The position numbers were made by a program, and so were the translations under genes. Under the pieces are notes generated by a model that worked only from the letters and a program-made list of their open reading frames with translations, was not told where the DNA came from and made no database searches. A DNA stretch of 64,000 nt, taken from a bacterium. Lineage in GTDB: Bacteria > Planctomycetota > Planctomycetia > Isosphaerales > Isosphaeraceae. Position 1 is the first letter of the stretch; the number at the start of each line of letters is the position of its first letter. Below, piece after piece: positions 63,114 to 64,000 of the stretch. The stretch lies in assembly GCA_016125085.1 (NCBI GenBank), contig WGMM01000032.1, positions 1-64,000 on the forward strand, given 5' to 3'.

Positions 63114-64000
63114 ATGAAGAGCGATGATTCCACAGAGATGGAAGTTGGCCATTCCGTGCCGGATTCACCACCTGGCGGCAAATGGCTCGGGAAATGCGCC
63201 GGGTTTTTCCACGCGGGTGTCTTCCTGGCGTTCTGCGGGGCCGTCATTGGTTATGCGGGATCGCTCGATTTTCGTCTCGACCTGTTCGCCCATTTTCGTC
63301 TGACTTACGCCGTGGCGCTGGCCGCGGGCTTTGCGTTGGCCCTGATTTCGCGCCGAAAGCGGTTGGCCATCGCATGGGCAGTCGGTTTCTGCGTCAATTT
63401 TCTGGCCATCGCCCCACTCTGGCTGCCCGGGAATTCGACTCAAGCGAAAGGTTCGAAGGGCAGCTCAATTCGCGTTCAGATGATCAACGTCCTGCGAGAT
63501 AACACCCGGAAATCCGCCGTGATCGACGCCATCCGCAAGGCTGATCCGGATCTCTTCGTCGCCGTGGAGCTGGACGACGAATGGCTCGCGGCCCTGAAAC
63601 AGGCCCTGGCCGAACGTTGGCCCCACTCCATCGGCGAAGCACGCGGCGATGCCTTCGGAATCGCCCTGTTTTCGAAAAGACCGCTCGAAAACGCGACGTT
63701 ATTCGAAAGCCCCGGCTCTTATGCCCCTTCGATCCGGGCCGAAGTCACCCTGGATGGCTCCCGATGCACGGTTTACGGCACGCACCCGTTTCCGCCCGTC
63801 ACTCCGTTCAATCAGCGAAACTGGATCGCGCACATGGATGACCTCGCCCGGCGCATTCCTGGAGAATCAGGCCCCGTCGTCGTCATTGGAGATTTCAATA
63901 CCACGCCCTGGTCCGAGAATTACCGCCGGTTCCGGTCCATTTCCGGCCTTGCCGACTCCATGCAGGGCTTCGGGCCCCAGGCAAGCTGGCCCAGCTTCGT
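63114..64000 (+). CDS. Endonuclease/exonuclease/phosphatase family protein, partial
   Basis: The frame is open from ATG 63114 to the right edge (295 codons), so it is incomplete. Three hydrophobic segments near the N-terminus (FHAGVFLAFCGAVIGYAGSL, LTYAVALAAGFALALISRRK, LAIAWAVGFCVNFLAIAPLW) anchor it. The soluble part has EEP-fold blocks: IRVQMINVLRDN at the Asn strand, PDLFVAVELDDEW with the metal Glu, VYGTHPFPPVT with His, and VVVIGDFNTTPWSENY with the GDFN Asp/Asn. Its layout resembles the YafD/VanJ-like membrane EEP proteins. Substrate is unknown. The ribosome site is weak (GGGAT). Confidence 0.85.
   Translation, partial: MKSDDSTEMEVGHSVPDSPPGGKWLGKCAGFFHAGVFLAFCGAVIGYAGSLDFRLDLFAHFRLTYAVALAAGFALALISRRKRLAIAWAVGFCVNFLAIAPLWLPGNSTQAKGSKGSSIRVQMINVLRDNTRKSAVIDAIRKADPDLFVAVELDDEWLAALKQALAERWPHSIGEARGDAFGIALFSKRPLENATLFESPGSYAPSIRAEVTLDGSRCTVYGTHPFPPVTPFNQRNWIAHMDDLARRIPGESGPVVVIGDFNTTPWSENYRRFRSISGLADSMQGFGPQASWPSF

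Overview
The window looks like a chromosomal segment from a planctomycete, probably of the Gemmataceae/Isosphaeraceae side. The indications are: a DUF1559 protein with a type IV pilin-like N-terminus; a DUF1501 protein; an ECF-type sigma factor overlapping a zinc-finger Ser/Thr kinase; a PEP-CTERM protein; a secreted protein opening with an 'LEDRAVPA' surface-protein motif and carrying a dockerin; and a small lipoprotein plus AhpD-like protein behind DUF1559. The exact genus is not resolvable from this stretch.

Layout. (1) 1-9.8 kb, all minus strand, is the structural module of a tailed prophage cut by the left edge. Transcription order is large terminase, portal, probable scaffold, SU10-type major capsid protein, connector-like protein, a giant beta-helix tail protein and a partial structural protein. 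A perfect 15-bp hairpin sits just behind the capsid gene. (2) 10.2-15.1 kb, plus: a Spy/LTXXQ-like periplasmic protein with a good terminator, a ccsA/hemX-hemA pair (heme), and a polytopic membrane protein. (3) 15.1-23.5 kb, minus: TPR protein, RmlC-like cupin, dockerin/LCAT-like protein, SWIM-SNF2 helicase.

(4) 23.9-36 kb is a replication neighbourhood: gyrB, dciA and dnaN in one minus-strand run, and a short divergent dnaA further right. Between dnaN and dnaA lie a rhamnulokinase-type sugar kinase, glpD, a small membrane protein and a phytase-esterase-like protein. recF is absent between dnaN and gyrB. To the right of dnaA is a 0.4-kb intergenic region with a segment only about 28% G+C, the best oriC candidate here; genes tend to point away from it. 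(5) 36-42.7 kb: PEP-CTERM protein, sigma/kinase pair, DUF1501 protein.

(6) 42.8-58 kb is membrane transport: an ABC ATPase plus an ABC permease fused to an M1 metallopeptidase, then two RND efflux systems arranged tail to tail across a long perfect hairpin, with a divergent TetR-type regulator next to the second. No outer-membrane channel gene is present. (7) 58-64 kb: AhpD-like protein, lipoprotein and DUF1559 protein (one minus-strand run), a small secreted Cys-containing protein, an SGNH hydrolase and a partial endonuclease/exonuclease/phosphatase protein cut by the right edge.

I see no rRNA, tRNA, CRISPR array or insertion sequence. The most unusual items are the DnaA, which lacks the N-terminal domains and has changed DnaA-box-contacting residues, together with the AT-rich region beside it, and the prophage structural module.
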